A DNA stretch of 64,000 bases from Lachnospiraceae bacterium (GTDB taxonomy: Bacteria > Bacillota > Clostridia > Lachnospirales > Lachnospiraceae). Positions 24,803-33,625 of this stretch are shown here, in pieces (position 1 is the first letter of the stretch; each line of letters starts with the position of its first letter). Location of the stretch: positions 62,001-126,000 of the forward strand of contig JAFXXN010000107.1 of assembly GCA_017542245.1 (NCBI GenBank). The letters run 5' to 3'. The notes beneath the pieces are model-generated. The model worked only from the letters and a program-made list of their open reading frames with translations, ran no database searches and had not been told where the DNA came from. A program made the translations under genes and the position numbers.

Positions 24803-26665
24803 TTATTCAAGTTCAGGCAGAAGATCATCCATATACTTTACAACATATGAAGCTCTTTTCTCGGCAAATGTATATATCTGCTGCTCATACCCTGCATAGT
24901 TGGAAGCCTGCGCCCAAATATCCCAATATCCTCTCTGGCGAAGAACCTGAAGAAAATCATAAAAATATTTCATTTCCTCTGCCCGTGAAGCATGGAGTTT
25001 TTCGTATTCTTCCTTAATTGTTTTCTCACTCTGTGCTCCGTTCAGATATTCAAAGGTTTTATCCCTAAAGTACTTTCTGCAGTCTTTTCTCTGCATAAGT
25101 TTTTTGAATAGAGGCGAATACCTTTCGTTGTTCTCATCAAGTACAACCCTTAATGTATTATAATTCTCCTTGGTCTTTGCCTGATCATAAAGGTTATAGG
25201 TATAGTCCATATCGTGCGGCAGAAATCTCCACTTTCCGTCAAATACTCCGTCCCCGAAAGAAACAAGATCATCAGGTATATATTTGAAGCACTTAAAGTT
25301 ATTATTGGGCCAGTCCCAGTTATTTAGTGCTATGTTCCATGCAAAAAAGTCAAGATAACTGTTTACATCTATAAATTCACAAAGGCTGTTGTAGATTGAA
25401 TCATTGGTAAGATCTGCTTCTGAATAGTATTCATATTTTTCATTATATTCATCTATATAATACTGGATTTCTTCGTCATCATTCTTAAGCTGATCCGTAC
25501 CTTCGGCTATTATAAACTCTCCGTCCGCATCTCCGTATTTTTCTTTGAAATACTTATCGCAATAGTTTTCATGTAACCAGAACAGAGAGTAGTACTTTCC
25601 GTTAAGATAAATAACCACAGGAAGTACTTCTTCGTAAGTTTCAAAACCTGCTGCCTTGCAAAGCCTTTGACTTAACTCGTCCCTTATATAAGCAAACTGA
25701 TAATCATTACCGCCGTTTCTCAAGACAAGTTTGTCATATTTTGTTATGACAGTACTCTTTCCTTCTTCTACTTCATAAAGCTTAGGCGTACCAAAGGCAT
25801 CAATCTTAAAATTTTTATGTCCCGCATCATAAGAACTTCTGGCAAATAGTTTCAGAGACTTAATCGTATACCTTCTGGAATAACCGCCATAAGCCCTTAC
25901 TCCGCCGTACTGTTCAAAAATAAGTGAACCATCGGCTTCAAATGCCTCGATAAAAACCTTTCGTTCATACTCTCTTCCACGGTTTAAAGCATTCTCATTA
26001 TACAATATGCCGTCGGGAGCTTCAGTCAGTTCAGCAGGATCTCCGCTCACAAAGAATACAAGCGTCGAAAATCTGGAGTCAAGATTTCTGCCGACAAGAT
26101 AAGATCTGGCTGCAACATCGGACTTATTGCCATCTTTGTCTATAGCGCATGCTCTCAATGTATATGCGTCAGGGAATTTTCCTCCCTTTGCCTTCATTTG
26201 GAGCGGTTCCTTGTATAATGTATCTGAAACTTGAGGTTCTGTTCCGTCCATTGTATAATAAACGCTGGAGCCTTCAGGACAGATAATCGTAAGTTTGATA
26301 TCTTCATTATAAAACTTATTTTTCTGTTTAAATTCATAAGTTCCGTCAGCATAGAACCATAATTCAAGATCTTTTGTTTCAACAGTTGTATCTTCTTTTT
26401 TATTCTGTTCTTTTGCCAATGAACTTATACTTTCGGAAGAAGTGTTAGTATCAGTGTTGGTCGGTTTCGACGTTTCACCCGGTCTTCCAGGCGTTCTTGT
26501 CGGAATCGAAGTAGGCTTTTCACTCTCCGGAGAAGGAGAAACCGTCGGAGTCGGATCTCCTTCAGTTTTTTCCTTTTCATTACTGCTGCACGCGCTTAAC
26601 AAAAATGCAAATACGCATACTGCAAGTAATAGTAAAATCTTTATGTTCTTTGTTGCTTTTTTCAC
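24803..26665 (-). CDS. CotH-family lipoprotein with chitobiase-type C-terminal domain module
   Basis: 620-residue lipoprotein: lipobox LLSAC (Cys26), then a Pro/Ser/Thr spacer to about residue 80. Residues about 100-190 contain a chitobiase/hexosaminidase C-terminal-like module (VYYTMDGTEPQVS). From about 195 to the end is a CotH domain: YGGVRAYGGYSRRYTIKSLKLFAR, KLVLRNGGNDYQF, YLNGKYYSLFWLHENY and LPHDMDYTYNLY. CotH proteins are kinase-fold; in Bacillus spores CotH phosphorylates coat proteins, but many anaerobes carry secreted homologues of unknown target. Kinase activity here is untested inference. 22 bp downstream of hflX, so co-transcribed. Confidence 0.85.
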   Translation of the reverse strand: MKKATKNIKILLLLAVCVFAFLLSACSSNEKEKTEGDPTPTVSPSPESEKPTSIPTRTPGRPGETSKPTNTDTNTSSESISSLAKEQNKKEDTTVETKDLELWFYADGTYEFKQKNKFYNEDIKLTIICPEGSSVYYTMDGTEPQVSDTLYKEPLQMKAKGGKFPDAYTLRACAIDKDGNKSDVAARSYLVGRNLDSRFSTLVFFVSGDPAELTEAPDGILYNENALNRGREYERKVFIEAFEADGSLIFEQYGGVRAYGGYSRRYTIKSLKLFARSSYDAGHKNFKIDAFGTPKLYEVEEGKSTVITKYDKLVLRNGGNDYQFAYIRDELSQRLCKAAGFETYEEVLPVVIYLNGKYYSLFWLHENYCDKYFKEKYGDADGEFIIAEGTDQLKNDDEEIQYYIDEYNEKYEYYSEADLTNDSIYNSLCEFIDVNSYLDFFAWNIALNNWDWPNNNFKCFKYIPDDLVSFGDGVFDGKWRFLPHDMDYTYNLYDQAKTKENYNTLRVVLDENNERYSPLFKKLMQRKDCRKYFRDKTFEYLNGAQSEKTIKEEYEKLHASRAEEMKYFYDFLQVLRQRGYWDIWAQASNYAGYEQQIYTFAEKRASYVVKYMDDLLPELE

Positions 26666-26687
26666 CTTTTATTACCCCCAAAAACTG

Positions 26688-27953
26688 TTACCTGTTGTTT
26701 ATTTCGGATTGTATCTTACCATACAGATCTTTCGGGACATAAGCCCGCACTTTAATTCCTGAAGGAAGATACTCTTCCTCCAAAAGAGCTCCTTCTTTTC
26801 TTATCTGCTGAACTATCCCTGCATCTTTAAAATCCAGAACGGTATCAACCAAAAGTCTGTTCTGCAGAATTATCTTTTCTATATTCTTTGCAAGTTCATC
26901 CATCCCAAGACCGGTATGTGCCGAAGCTTTTACTGTCACGTTCGCGTTTAAATCCTTCATAACCTCTTGGGATTCTGCTATATCCTGTTTATTAAATACC
27001 GTAATGATAGGTTTTTCCTTAACACCCAATTTCTTAAGTGTCTCATAAACAACACTCATCTGCTTCTCTGCTTCCGGATTTGAAGCATCAACCATATGTA
27101 TTATAATATCCGCATAGCAGGCTTCCTCAAGCGTAGAATGAAAAGCATCTATAAGATGATGTGGAAGTTTCCTTATAAAACCTACGGTATCTGTCAATAA
27201 AACTTCCTGTCCTCCGGGTAATCTATAACTTCTTGTCGTAGGATCCAGAGTAGCAAAAAGCATATCTGCAGAAAGAATGTCTGCTCCTGTCAATCTATTT
27301 AGCAGCGTAGATTTTCCGGCATTCGTATAACCTACAATAGCGACAACAGGAACTCCGCTTTTCATTCGCCTTGCCCTGCTGACACTGCGGTTCTTTTGCA
27401 GTTCTTTTAATTCTTCATCCAGCCTGCTTATTCTGTTCCTTATATTACGTCTGTCGACCTCAAGTTTCTTTTCTCCAGGCCCCCTCATTCCTATTCCATA
27501 AGACACTCGAGACATTGAACTTCTGAGTCCTACCAAACGTACGAGCCGATATTTCAGCTGTGCCGCTTCTACCTGAAGTTTTCCTTCGGCAGTAGAAGCA
27601 TGGCGGGCAAAAATATCAAGAATAAGCATGGTCCTGTCCATTATCTTAGTCTCTAATAATTCCTCAAGATTCTTCATTTGAGCAGGTGACAGCTCATCAT
27701 CACATATGATTCCCGTAGCTCCGGTATCAGCTATCATTTCTTTTAATTCTTCGACTTTTCCTTTACCTATGTAAGTCCCGCTCTGTAAAGCATCTCTTTT
27801 TTGTATGAGCCTTCCTACGGTTAACGCCCCTACCGTATCGGTCAGCTCCTTCAGTTCATCCAGTGAACTCTCCGTATCATCATTTTCATTCAGCTCAACA
27901 GCAACCAGAATTACTTTCTCCTGCTCTTCATATATATCGATCATTTCACTCAT
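26688..27953 (-). CDS. hflX: ribosome-associated GTPase HflX
   Basis: 421-residue GTPase that splits stalled or hibernating ribosomes. N-terminal HflX domain (GTYIGKGKVEEL, CDDELSPAQMKNLEE, DRTMLILDIFARHA), the glycine-rich linker (GIGMRGPGEKKLEVDRR), then the G domain with GYTNAGKST (G1), DTVGFIRKLPHHL (G3) and NKQD (G4). ATG at 27953 has GGAGGTT upstream; the longer frame is non-conserved. First gene of a two-gene unit with the CotH-family lipoprotein. Cytoplasmic, ribosome-bound. Confidence 0.95.
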   Translation of the reverse strand: MSEMIDIYEEQEKVILVAVELNENDDTESSLDELKELTDTVGALTVGRLIQKRDALQSGTYIGKGKVEELKEMIADTGATGIICDDELSPAQMKNLEELLETKIMDRTMLILDIFARHASTAEGKLQVEAAQLKYRLVRLVGLRSSMSRVSYGIGMRGPGEKKLEVDRRNIRNRISRLDEELKELQKNRSVSRARRMKSGVPVVAIVGYTNAGKSTLLNRLTGADILSADMLFATLDPTTRSYRLPGGQEVLLTDTVGFIRKLPHHLIDAFHSTLEEACYADIIIHMVDASNPEAEKQMSVVYETLKKLGVKEKPIITVFNKQDIAESQEVMKDLNANVTVKASAHTGLGMDELAKNIEKIILQNRLLVDTVLDFKDAGIVQQIRKEGALLEEEYLPSGIKVRAYVPKDLYGKIQSEINNR

Positions 27954-28066
27954 AACAACCTCCAAAAGCAGGTCCGACAAAACAACTTTTAAGATTTTAG
28001 CATAAAGATTTCCAATTATCAACCCAAATAAAAAAGATAAATTATCAATTATTGCTTTTTATATGG

Positions 28067-28095
28067 TTGATTATATTAAAAAAATATGATAGACT
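28067..28095 (+). promoter_or_regulatory. sigma-A-like promoter
   Basis: TTGATT, 17 bp, TAGACT upstream of the secreted protein gene at 28181, giving a leader of about 80 nt. Confidence 0.5.
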
Positions 28096-28180
28096 ATGAA
28101 ATACAAATCAGAATTGTCTGAAAAAAGTGCTTACCCGGTACAAGTCCGCCGGTATTCGCATTTTTTTCTTCGGAGGAAAA

Positions 28181-28954
28181 ATGTCTATATATAAACGTTT
28201 TATATTTACTTTAGTAACCGGTATCATGTTCATAGGACTTCTTACCTTCTATACTGGGCAGCCTTTAAAAAGTGCTATGATTGTTGATACATCCGCAAAA
28301 GAAGATGTACCGTCACCTACCGTGACTCCTTCGCCTGAACCCGTCGTCGAAACAGGTACTCCTGTACCTACTCAGGAAGCAGAAACAACCCCTGTACCTA
28401 CTCAGGACGAAGATGCTCCAAATCCTCTTTTAGAGGAGATTTATCCTGACATACACGATCTTATCGAACAATATCTGAACGCCAAAGCAAATGCTGATAT
28501 AGATACGTTAAAAACGCTTGTAGTCGATCCTCTTTACATAAGCGTTGAGACTATTACCGCACAGAGTGAATTTATCAAGGGTTACTCTGACATTAAATGT
28601 TATACTAAGCGTGGCGGAGGAGATATCAAATTTGTAGTATACTGCACCTTTAATATGTTGGTAACTACCATAGACACTCCTATCGCTTCCCTTGAGTCCT
28701 TCTATATAACATATAAAGATGGAAAACCGTTGGTATTCTCCGGCCTCTTTGATGAAGAGACTCAGAAAATGCTGGATAAACTTGATAACGACGAAGATGT
28801 TATCGCACTCAAGGAATACACTTCCGAACAAATAGCAAAGGCCCTCAAAGAGGACCCTGCGCTTTATGAGTTTTGGAAAAAACTGATAAATTTTGTCGGA
28901 GACGATCAGCTTCCTTCAGAAGAATCAACCGATGAACCCGAAATAACAAATTGA
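28181..28954 (+). CDS. exported protein of unknown function, Pro/Thr spacer
   Basis: 257 residues. An N-terminal signal-anchor (YKRFIFTLVTGIMFIGLLTFY) is followed by a Pro/Thr/Glu-rich spacer containing a repeated TPVPTQ unit, then a mixed alpha/beta domain (about 85-245) that looks like an NTF2- or SH3-like fold but matches no family I can name. ATG follows GGAGG. The last 49 bp overlap the end of the convergent DUF5688 gene, so both stop codons sit inside the neighbour's coding sequence. Confidence 0.7.
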   Translation: MSIYKRFIFTLVTGIMFIGLLTFYTGQPLKSAMIVDTSAKEDVPSPTVTPSPEPVVETGTPVPTQEAETTPVPTQDEDAPNPLLEEIYPDIHDLIEQYLNAKANADIDTLKTLVVDPLYISVETITAQSEFIKGYSDIKCYTKRGGGDIKFVVYCTFNMLVTTIDTPIASLESFYITYKDGKPLVFSGLFDEETQKMLDKLDNDEDVIALKEYTSEQIAKALKEDPALYEFWKKLINFVGDDQLPSEESTDEPEITN

Positions 28955-29850
28955 TTGTCCGGATAATAATATACTCTGTCTGAAAGAACCTCCTCAGGGT
29001 CAACACATTCCCTGTTAACAGACATAACCATTCCGTCCAGAAAATCTCTTGACATACTTTCATTGTCGGGAACTATAATGATTTCATGTACAGAACTCGG
29101 AAGAATATAAAAATTCCCTCCGATCACTTTACTGATTCTATCCAGAATACCATTATACAGAAGACTAACAGCACCGTTACTCCTGTCTTCTGTAGACAAA
29201 ACATACATATTTAAGCCATCGTTCCTCTGAAAAGTTTCGATGGCTTCTTTTTTTGCCCTATCGCAGCCTAAATACTTATTAATACTTTTAAGCAGAATAT
29301 TATCCATTCGGTCAAAAGTCGGAGGGTTAATCCTCATACTGTTATTTACAGCATTTTCCTTTACGGTCTTTTCCGGTATGCCCAAACACTCACACAGCTT
29401 CCTGTCTATCCTGATGGTAGCTTTTTCTTTACCGCATTTAATAACATAATGATATGTTACGGCAAGATCATCTTCCACTCTGTCATATACAGCCTGTTTA
29501 AGCATTTCTATGTTCTTTTCATAGTTCACAAGGCGAATGATAATATTGTCCTGAAAATGTTCCGGATCGATCTTGTTGCATAAACGTTCATAGTCGGATT
29601 TCCTGCACGTCCTGAAAACCCTTAAAATTTCTCTTATTATATCTCCAATATCTCTGCCGTTAATAAAATCAAGATAAAATGACTGCATATAAATATTGGG
29701 AGCAATATTATGCCCCTCCTCCATTATAACTATGCTGTCAAATTCAATGGAATTATTTTTCAGGATTTTTCTATGCTCAACACTATAACCGTCTCCAAGT
29801 TCTTTTTCGAGACAAACAATGATTAAATTTACAAATTCATTCAGATCCAT
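28906..29850 (-). CDS. DUF5688 family protein
   Basis: 314-residue cytoplasmic protein of unknown function, recognised as DUF5688-like from its layout (FVNLIIVCLEKELGDGYSVEHRKILKNN, NIYMQSFYLDFINGRDIGDI, then a C-terminal IIVPDNESMS). ATG at 29850 follows AGGAGG; the upstream extension runs through an unconserved hydrophobic frame and is dropped. The 3' end overlaps a convergent gene by 49 bp. No neighbour explains its role. Confidence 0.72.
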   Translation of the reverse strand: MDLNEFVNLIIVCLEKELGDGYSVEHRKILKNNSIEFDSIVIMEEGHNIAPNIYMQSFYLDFINGRDIGDIIREILRVFRTCRKSDYERLCNKIDPEHFQDNIIIRLVNYEKNIEMLKQAVYDRVEDDLAVTYHYVIKCGKEKATIRIDRKLCECLGIPEKTVKENAVNNSMRINPPTFDRMDNILLKSINKYLGCDRAKKEAIETFQRNDGLNMYVLSTEDRSNGAVSLLYNGILDRISKVIGGNFYILPSSVHEIIIVPDNESMSRDFLDGMVMSVNRECVDPEEVLSDRVYYYPDNQFVISGSSVDSSEGS

Positions 29851-29942
29851 ATTTCCTCCTAAAACGGAGGAAATAATACTAAAAAATAAAAGAAATATAC
29901 ACAAACATATAAGTATAATATCATTTATGCCATATTTTGTCA

Positions 29943-29974
29943 AATATAAAAGCATGGCTTCCGCCATGCTTTTA
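29943..29974 (-). terminator. intrinsic terminator
   Basis: AAAAGCATGGC pairs with GCCATGCTTTT, followed by ATATTTG on the minus strand. It ends the unit of two small genes at 30007-30574. Confidence 0.8.
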
Positions 29975-30006
29975 TCCCCAAAATATACTACACCCTATAA
30001 ACAATA

Positions 30007-30261
30007 TCACGACCAGTAAGGCTTCTGTTCACTGTTAGAAACGCCTTTTAGCTTCTCCTTGAATTCATCAAGGATTTCCGTATAGTCCTCAGCCTTATAG
30101 TCCTTTATCTTCTTATTCTCCACAAGAGTCTTTAAGGTTTCCTCAAATTTAGCAACGTCCTGAAGAGCCGTATCCTTATAATTATTGGATATATTCATTT
30201 TTATCTTCTCTATCAGCAGATCTAACTGATTTTCCTCTTTGCTCTTAAAAAAAAGTCCCAT
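30007..30261 (-). CDS. small hypothetical protein
   Basis: 84-residue soluble, charged, mainly helical protein (LIEKIKMNISNNYKDTALQD ... EILDEFKEKLKG); no family recognised. ATG has AGGAGG 6 nt upstream, and a terminator follows. It lies 13 bp after another small gene, likely co-transcribed. Coding potential is supported mainly by the ribosome-binding site and operon layout. Confidence 0.65.
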   Translation of the reverse strand: MGLFFKSKEENQLDLLIEKIKMNISNNYKDTALQDVAKFEETLKTLVENKKIKDYKAEDYTEILDEFKEKLKGVSNSEQKPYWS

Positions 30262-30274
30262 GACGTACCTCCTG

Positions 30275-30574
30275 TTAACTCTTGCATATTTTTTCTATGC
30301 TATTTATATCAAACCGTCTGCCGTGTGCTACTTTTTCATAGTCCCCGATATGATCGTTCATCCATGACACAGCCTCTTGATAACCGCTTTCTGAAAATTC
30401 AAATACTTTTTTGCTCTTTAGTTCTTCAGGCGTTTTATCAAATCCAAACGGTCCCGGATACAGGTATGCTTCAAGCTTATCCTCATTTTTTATGAAGGCG
30501 AAGCTAACCCCTTCGGAACTTCCGAAATAAGGTGCTTTCTTTATATAATTGATAGAAATTGGCTTTTCAAACAT
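30275..30574 (-). CDS. small hypothetical protein
   Basis: 99-residue soluble protein, no family recognised (FEKPISINYIKKAPYFGSSE ... YLYPGPFGFDKTPEELK). The ATG at 30574 has GGGAG only 3 nt away; a GTG at 30586 with AGGAG 8 nt upstream is an equally possible start that would add four residues. First gene of a two-gene unit. Confidence 0.6.
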   Translation of the reverse strand: MFEKPISINYIKKAPYFGSSEGVSFAFIKNEDKLEAYLYPGPFGFDKTPEELKSKKVFEFSESGYQEAVSWMNDHIGDYEKVAHGRRFDINSIEKICKS

Positions 30575-30692
30575 AATCTCCCACACTCCGCTATCTCCTA
30601 TTATTGATTATAGCAAAATTTTTAAATTAAAAAACTGTACTTTTTTTACAAAAAGTACAGTTAGGATTATTCATTGTCAAATTTGTACCGTA

Positions 30693-31820
30693 TCAGTTAA
30701 GTTTCATATCCCCATCCTTAATCCAGCCGATCTTCTTTAAGAGCATACAGAAAACACATGAAAGAACTGCAGGAAGTACAAAGCAGATAAGAATCATACC
30801 TACCCAGTCAAAGGCTGTGATAGCATCCTTCGCTCCGGAAGCCACATCATTTACCCAGCCGGTATATACACCGATCTGACCTACCAGACCACAGGTACCC
30901 ATACCTGAAGAAACAGGCACACCGTTCATCTTAAAATCAAAAACACAGGTTGCGATAGGTCCGGTGATAGCGGACGCCAATGTGGGCGGTATCCAGATAC
31001 GTGGATTTTTTACGATATTACCCATTTGAAGCATACTGGTACCGATACCCTGTGATATAAGACCCCCAACCTTATTTTCCTTATAGCTCATAAACGCAAA
31101 GCCGATCATCTGTGCACAGCATCCCGCCACTGCTGCTCCGCCGGCAAGTCCCGTCAAAGAAAGCGCTGCACATATGGCTGCTGAACTTATCGGAAGCGTA
31201 AGCGCCATACCTACCAGTACAGATACAACGATACCCATAAGGAAAGGCTGAAGCTCAGTTGCATTCATGATAACAGTTCCTACCCAGTTAGCCGCCTCTC
31301 CAAGTGCAGGAGCGATCAGCCATGAAAAGAACATACCGACACCGATAGTTACTATAGGGGTTACCAGAATATCAATCTTTGTTGTCTTCGAAACTAATTT
31401 TCCTGCTTCAGATGCAATAACTGCAACAAAAAATACTGCTAAAGGACCACCCGCACCGCCTAAAGCGTTCGAAGCAAATCCTACTGTGATTAACGAAAAG
31501 AGGACCAATGGAGGACATTTAAGAGCATAGCCTATAGCTGTAGCCATAGCAGGTCCGCTCATGGCCGATGCAAGTCCGCCCACTGTATAGGTTACACCTG
31601 AAACAGTAGCAACCGTCGCGGTCAAAAAAGGGATATTGAACTGTGTTCCAATAGTATTAATGATCGTTCCGATCAAAAGCGAACAAAACAATCCCTGTGC
31701 CATAGCGCCAAGCGCATCAACAAAATAACGTTTTGCAGAAATCTCAATATTCTGCTTCTTCAGAAATTTTTTCAGCTTACTGTCCTGAGGATCAGCCTGC
31801 TTCTTCTCTTCTGTTTTCAT
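30693..31820 (-). CDS. PTS EIIC-like (PTS_EIIC_2 / PfoR family) membrane protein
   Basis: 375-residue polytopic membrane protein with about ten Gly/Ala-rich segments, matching the PTS_EIIC_2/PfoR-type family (MAQGLFCSLLIGTIINTIG, SGPAMATAIGYALK, NALGGAGGPLAVF, CGLVGQIGVYTGW). ATG at 31820 has GGAGG 5 nt upstream. No EIIA or EIIB domain is fused or next to it, so it may borrow those parts, act as an ordinary permease, or be regulatory as proposed for PfoR. It is downstream of nagB but behind a terminator, so an amino-sugar substrate is only a guess from position. Confidence 0.8.
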   Translation of the reverse strand: MKTEEKKQADPQDSKLKKFLKKQNIEISAKRYFVDALGAMAQGLFCSLLIGTIINTIGTQFNIPFLTATVATVSGVTYTVGGLASAMSGPAMATAIGYALKCPPLVLFSLITVGFASNALGGAGGPLAVFFVAVIASEAGKLVSKTTKIDILVTPIVTIGVGMFFSWLIAPALGEAANWVGTVIMNATELQPFLMGIVVSVLVGMALTLPISSAAICAALSLTGLAGGAAVAGCCAQMIGFAFMSYKENKVGGLISQGIGTSMLQMGNIVKNPRIWIPPTLASAITGPIATCVFDFKMNGVPVSSGMGTCGLVGQIGVYTGWVNDVASGAKDAITAFDWVGMILICFVLPAVLSCVFCMLLKKIGWIKDGDMKLN

Positions 31821-31871
31821 TTGAGCCTCCATAAAATATATTTAACAATATCGGCGATCCTTGCTTTCTGT

Positions 31872-31908
31872 AAAAAAAGATAAGCAGGACCATTTCTGAT
31901 CCTGCTTT
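31872..31908 (-). terminator. intrinsic terminator after nagB
   Basis: AAGCAGGA pairs with TCCTGCTT on the minus strand and is followed by ATCTTTTTTT. Confidence 0.8.
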
Positions 31909-31982
31909 TTCCCGGCACTGCAATCAATTTTTGGGGATATTTTTAGCAATATTCTGAAATTCTGCAGAATCATTGCCCTATA

Positions 31983-32771
31983 TCATAACCTCTCTGACCT
32001 ATAAATGTCAAGAAAATATTTATAAGTATCTACTTTTAATTCTCCGCAAGCCTGTTCGTCACAAGCAATAATCGCATTATTGTGTAACTGAAGGGCACTG
32101 ATAGTCCACATCTGTGATACTCCGCCCTCTACTACATGTGCCAAAGCTCTTGCCTTATTATGTCCGTTAATAAGGATAAGAACTTCTTTAGAATCTGTAA
32201 CAGTACCCACACCTACAGAAAGAGCTTTTGCAGGAACCTGTTCAGGATCGTTGTCAAAGAACCTGGAGTTAACAATCCTTGTATCTTCTGTAAGATCCCT
32301 CACACCTGTACGTGAGTTAAGTGATGTAAAGGGTTCATTAAAAGCAATATGTCCGTCAACACCGCATCCGCCCATAAAGAGATCTATTCCGCCATATGAA
32401 GCAATCTTCTCTTCATAACGTCTGCATTCAGCTTCAGGATCTTCAGCAAGACCGTTTAAGATATTAATATTCTCTCTCGGAATATCAATATGATCAAACA
32501 GATTGTCATGCATGAAATACCAATAGCTCTCATGATGCTCTCTTGGAAGACCTACATACTCATCCATGTTAAAAGTTACAACATTCTTAAATGTAACTCT
32601 TCCGGCCTTATTGGCTTCAACAAGCTTCTTATATACACCGATAGGTGATGAGCCTGTAGGAAGTCCAAGAATAAACGGTCTGTCCTCCTTGTGTAAGTTA
32701 ATGGCTTTGATAATGTGCTCAGCAGCCCATTCACTCATTTTGTCATAGTTTTCCTGAATAATAACCTTCAT
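31983..32771 (-). CDS. nagB: glucosamine-6-phosphate deaminase
   Basis: Converts glucosamine-6-phosphate to fructose-6-phosphate and ammonia, feeding amino sugars into glycolysis. The 262 residues carry the family hallmarks: [16 protein letters not shown] near residue 35, the active site stretch [10 protein letters not shown] (catalytic Asp), [14 protein letters not shown] with the catalytic His, and SRTGVRDLT. Length matches the family. AGGAAAG precedes the ATG. It follows the GntR regulator on the same strand by 77 bp, a space that contains a copy of the palindromic repeat, and is within a glmM-gntR-nagB block. Cytoplasmic. Confidence 0.97.
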   Translation of the reverse strand: MKVIIQENYDKMSEWAAEHIIKAINLHKEDRPFILGLPTGSSPIGVYKKLVEANKAGRVTFKNVVTFNMDEYVGLPREHHESYWYFMHDNLFDHIDIPRENINILNGLAEDPEAECRRYEEKIASYGGIDLFMGGCGVDGHIAFNEPFTSLNSRTGVRDLTEDTRIVNSRFFDNDPEQVPAKALSVGVGTVTDSKEVLILINGHNKARALAHVVEGGVSQMWTISALQLHNNAIIACDEQACGELKVDTYKYFLDIYRSERL

Positions 32772-32829
32772 TTTATCTTTCCTTTCTTTAAAAAAAATTT
32801 TTCTTCTTTAATATTTGAACAGATATGAA

Positions 32830-32858
32830 CCGGATATCTTCAATTTTGTTATATCCGG
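32830..32858 (-). repeat. palindromic intergenic repeat, copy 3 (short)
   Basis: CCGGATATAACAAAATTGAAG then ATATCCGG forms a short hairpin carrying the family core ATAACAAAATTGAAGATATCC. The TAA stop of the GntR gene lies inside it. Confidence 0.6.
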
Positions 32859-33574
32859 AACTGGAAGATATCTCCACGTATATACTGGCTGGATATATGC
32901 AATGGTCTTCCTTTTTTATCATAAATCACTTCATGAAGGAACATTATCGACGTTCCCTCCTCTATTTTCAGTAACCCGCAAACTTGTTTGGATGCTTTCT
33001 TTAATGATATCACATGTGTTGCCTGAGCGGGCTCTGCTCCACATTCACTTAAAAGATTATATAGCGAACCGTTCAGATCGCTTTCAAGTAGATACGAATA
33101 TGCCATAGAAAAATGATTTTCTTCAAGAATAACCGGTATTCTGTCAGCAAAGTGAATTCTTACAGTTTCAACCACTCTTGACCCCTGTGAAACTCCAAGT
33201 TCCTCTATATCCTTTGCGGATGCAGGCACTGTCCTTAATACCAGCACTTTCGTAGAAGGCTTTTGTCCGTTCATTCTGCAAGTATCATGAAAACTGTTCA
33301 CTGCATGCAGTTTTCTGTGGATTGCCGGTACGGTAACAAACGTTCCTTTGCCCTGTTTTTTTTCTAAGATTCCCTGCTTTTCCAGCTCTGAAATAGCCTT
33401 TCGTACAGTAATACGGCTCACTCCGTATGTAGAGCATAATTCCTGTTCAGGAGCTATTTTTGAACCGGTCTGAAGTTCACCGGTACTAATGCTGTTTTTC
33501 AGTTTCTGCATCAACTGTATATAGAGTGGACTGGAGGCCTCACTATTCAGTTTATCCTCTTTCCTGTTTTCCAT
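32849..33574 (-). CDS. GntR/HutC-family transcriptional regulator (NagR/YvoA-like)
   Basis: 241 residues. An N-terminal winged helix (PLYIQLMQKLKNSISTGEL, EQELCSTYGVSRITVRKAI, KQGKGTFV) is followed by a UTRA effector domain (about 95-241). This layout and its place immediately before nagB point to an amino-sugar-phosphate-responsive repressor of NAG use, like B. subtilis NagR/YvoA. No clear NagR operator palindrome was found. ATG 33574 follows GGGGA; longer frame starts at TTG. The last codons and stop are formed at a copy of the palindromic repeat. Confidence 0.85.
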   Translation of the reverse strand: MENRKEDKLNSEASSPLYIQLMQKLKNSISTGELQTGSKIAPEQELCSTYGVSRITVRKAISELEKQGILEKKQGKGTFVTVPAIHRKLHAVNSFHDTCRMNGQKPSTKVLVLRTVPASAKDIEELGVSQGSRVVETVRIHFADRIPVILEENHFSMAYSYLLESDLNGSLYNLLSECGAEPAQATHVISLKKASKQVCGLLKIEEGTSIMFLHEVIYDKKGRPLHISSQYIRGDIFQFRI

Positions 33575-33625
33575 ATATCCCCTGTCAATCAATACTAAAC
33601 TTTTTCAATAACTCTTACCTACGGA

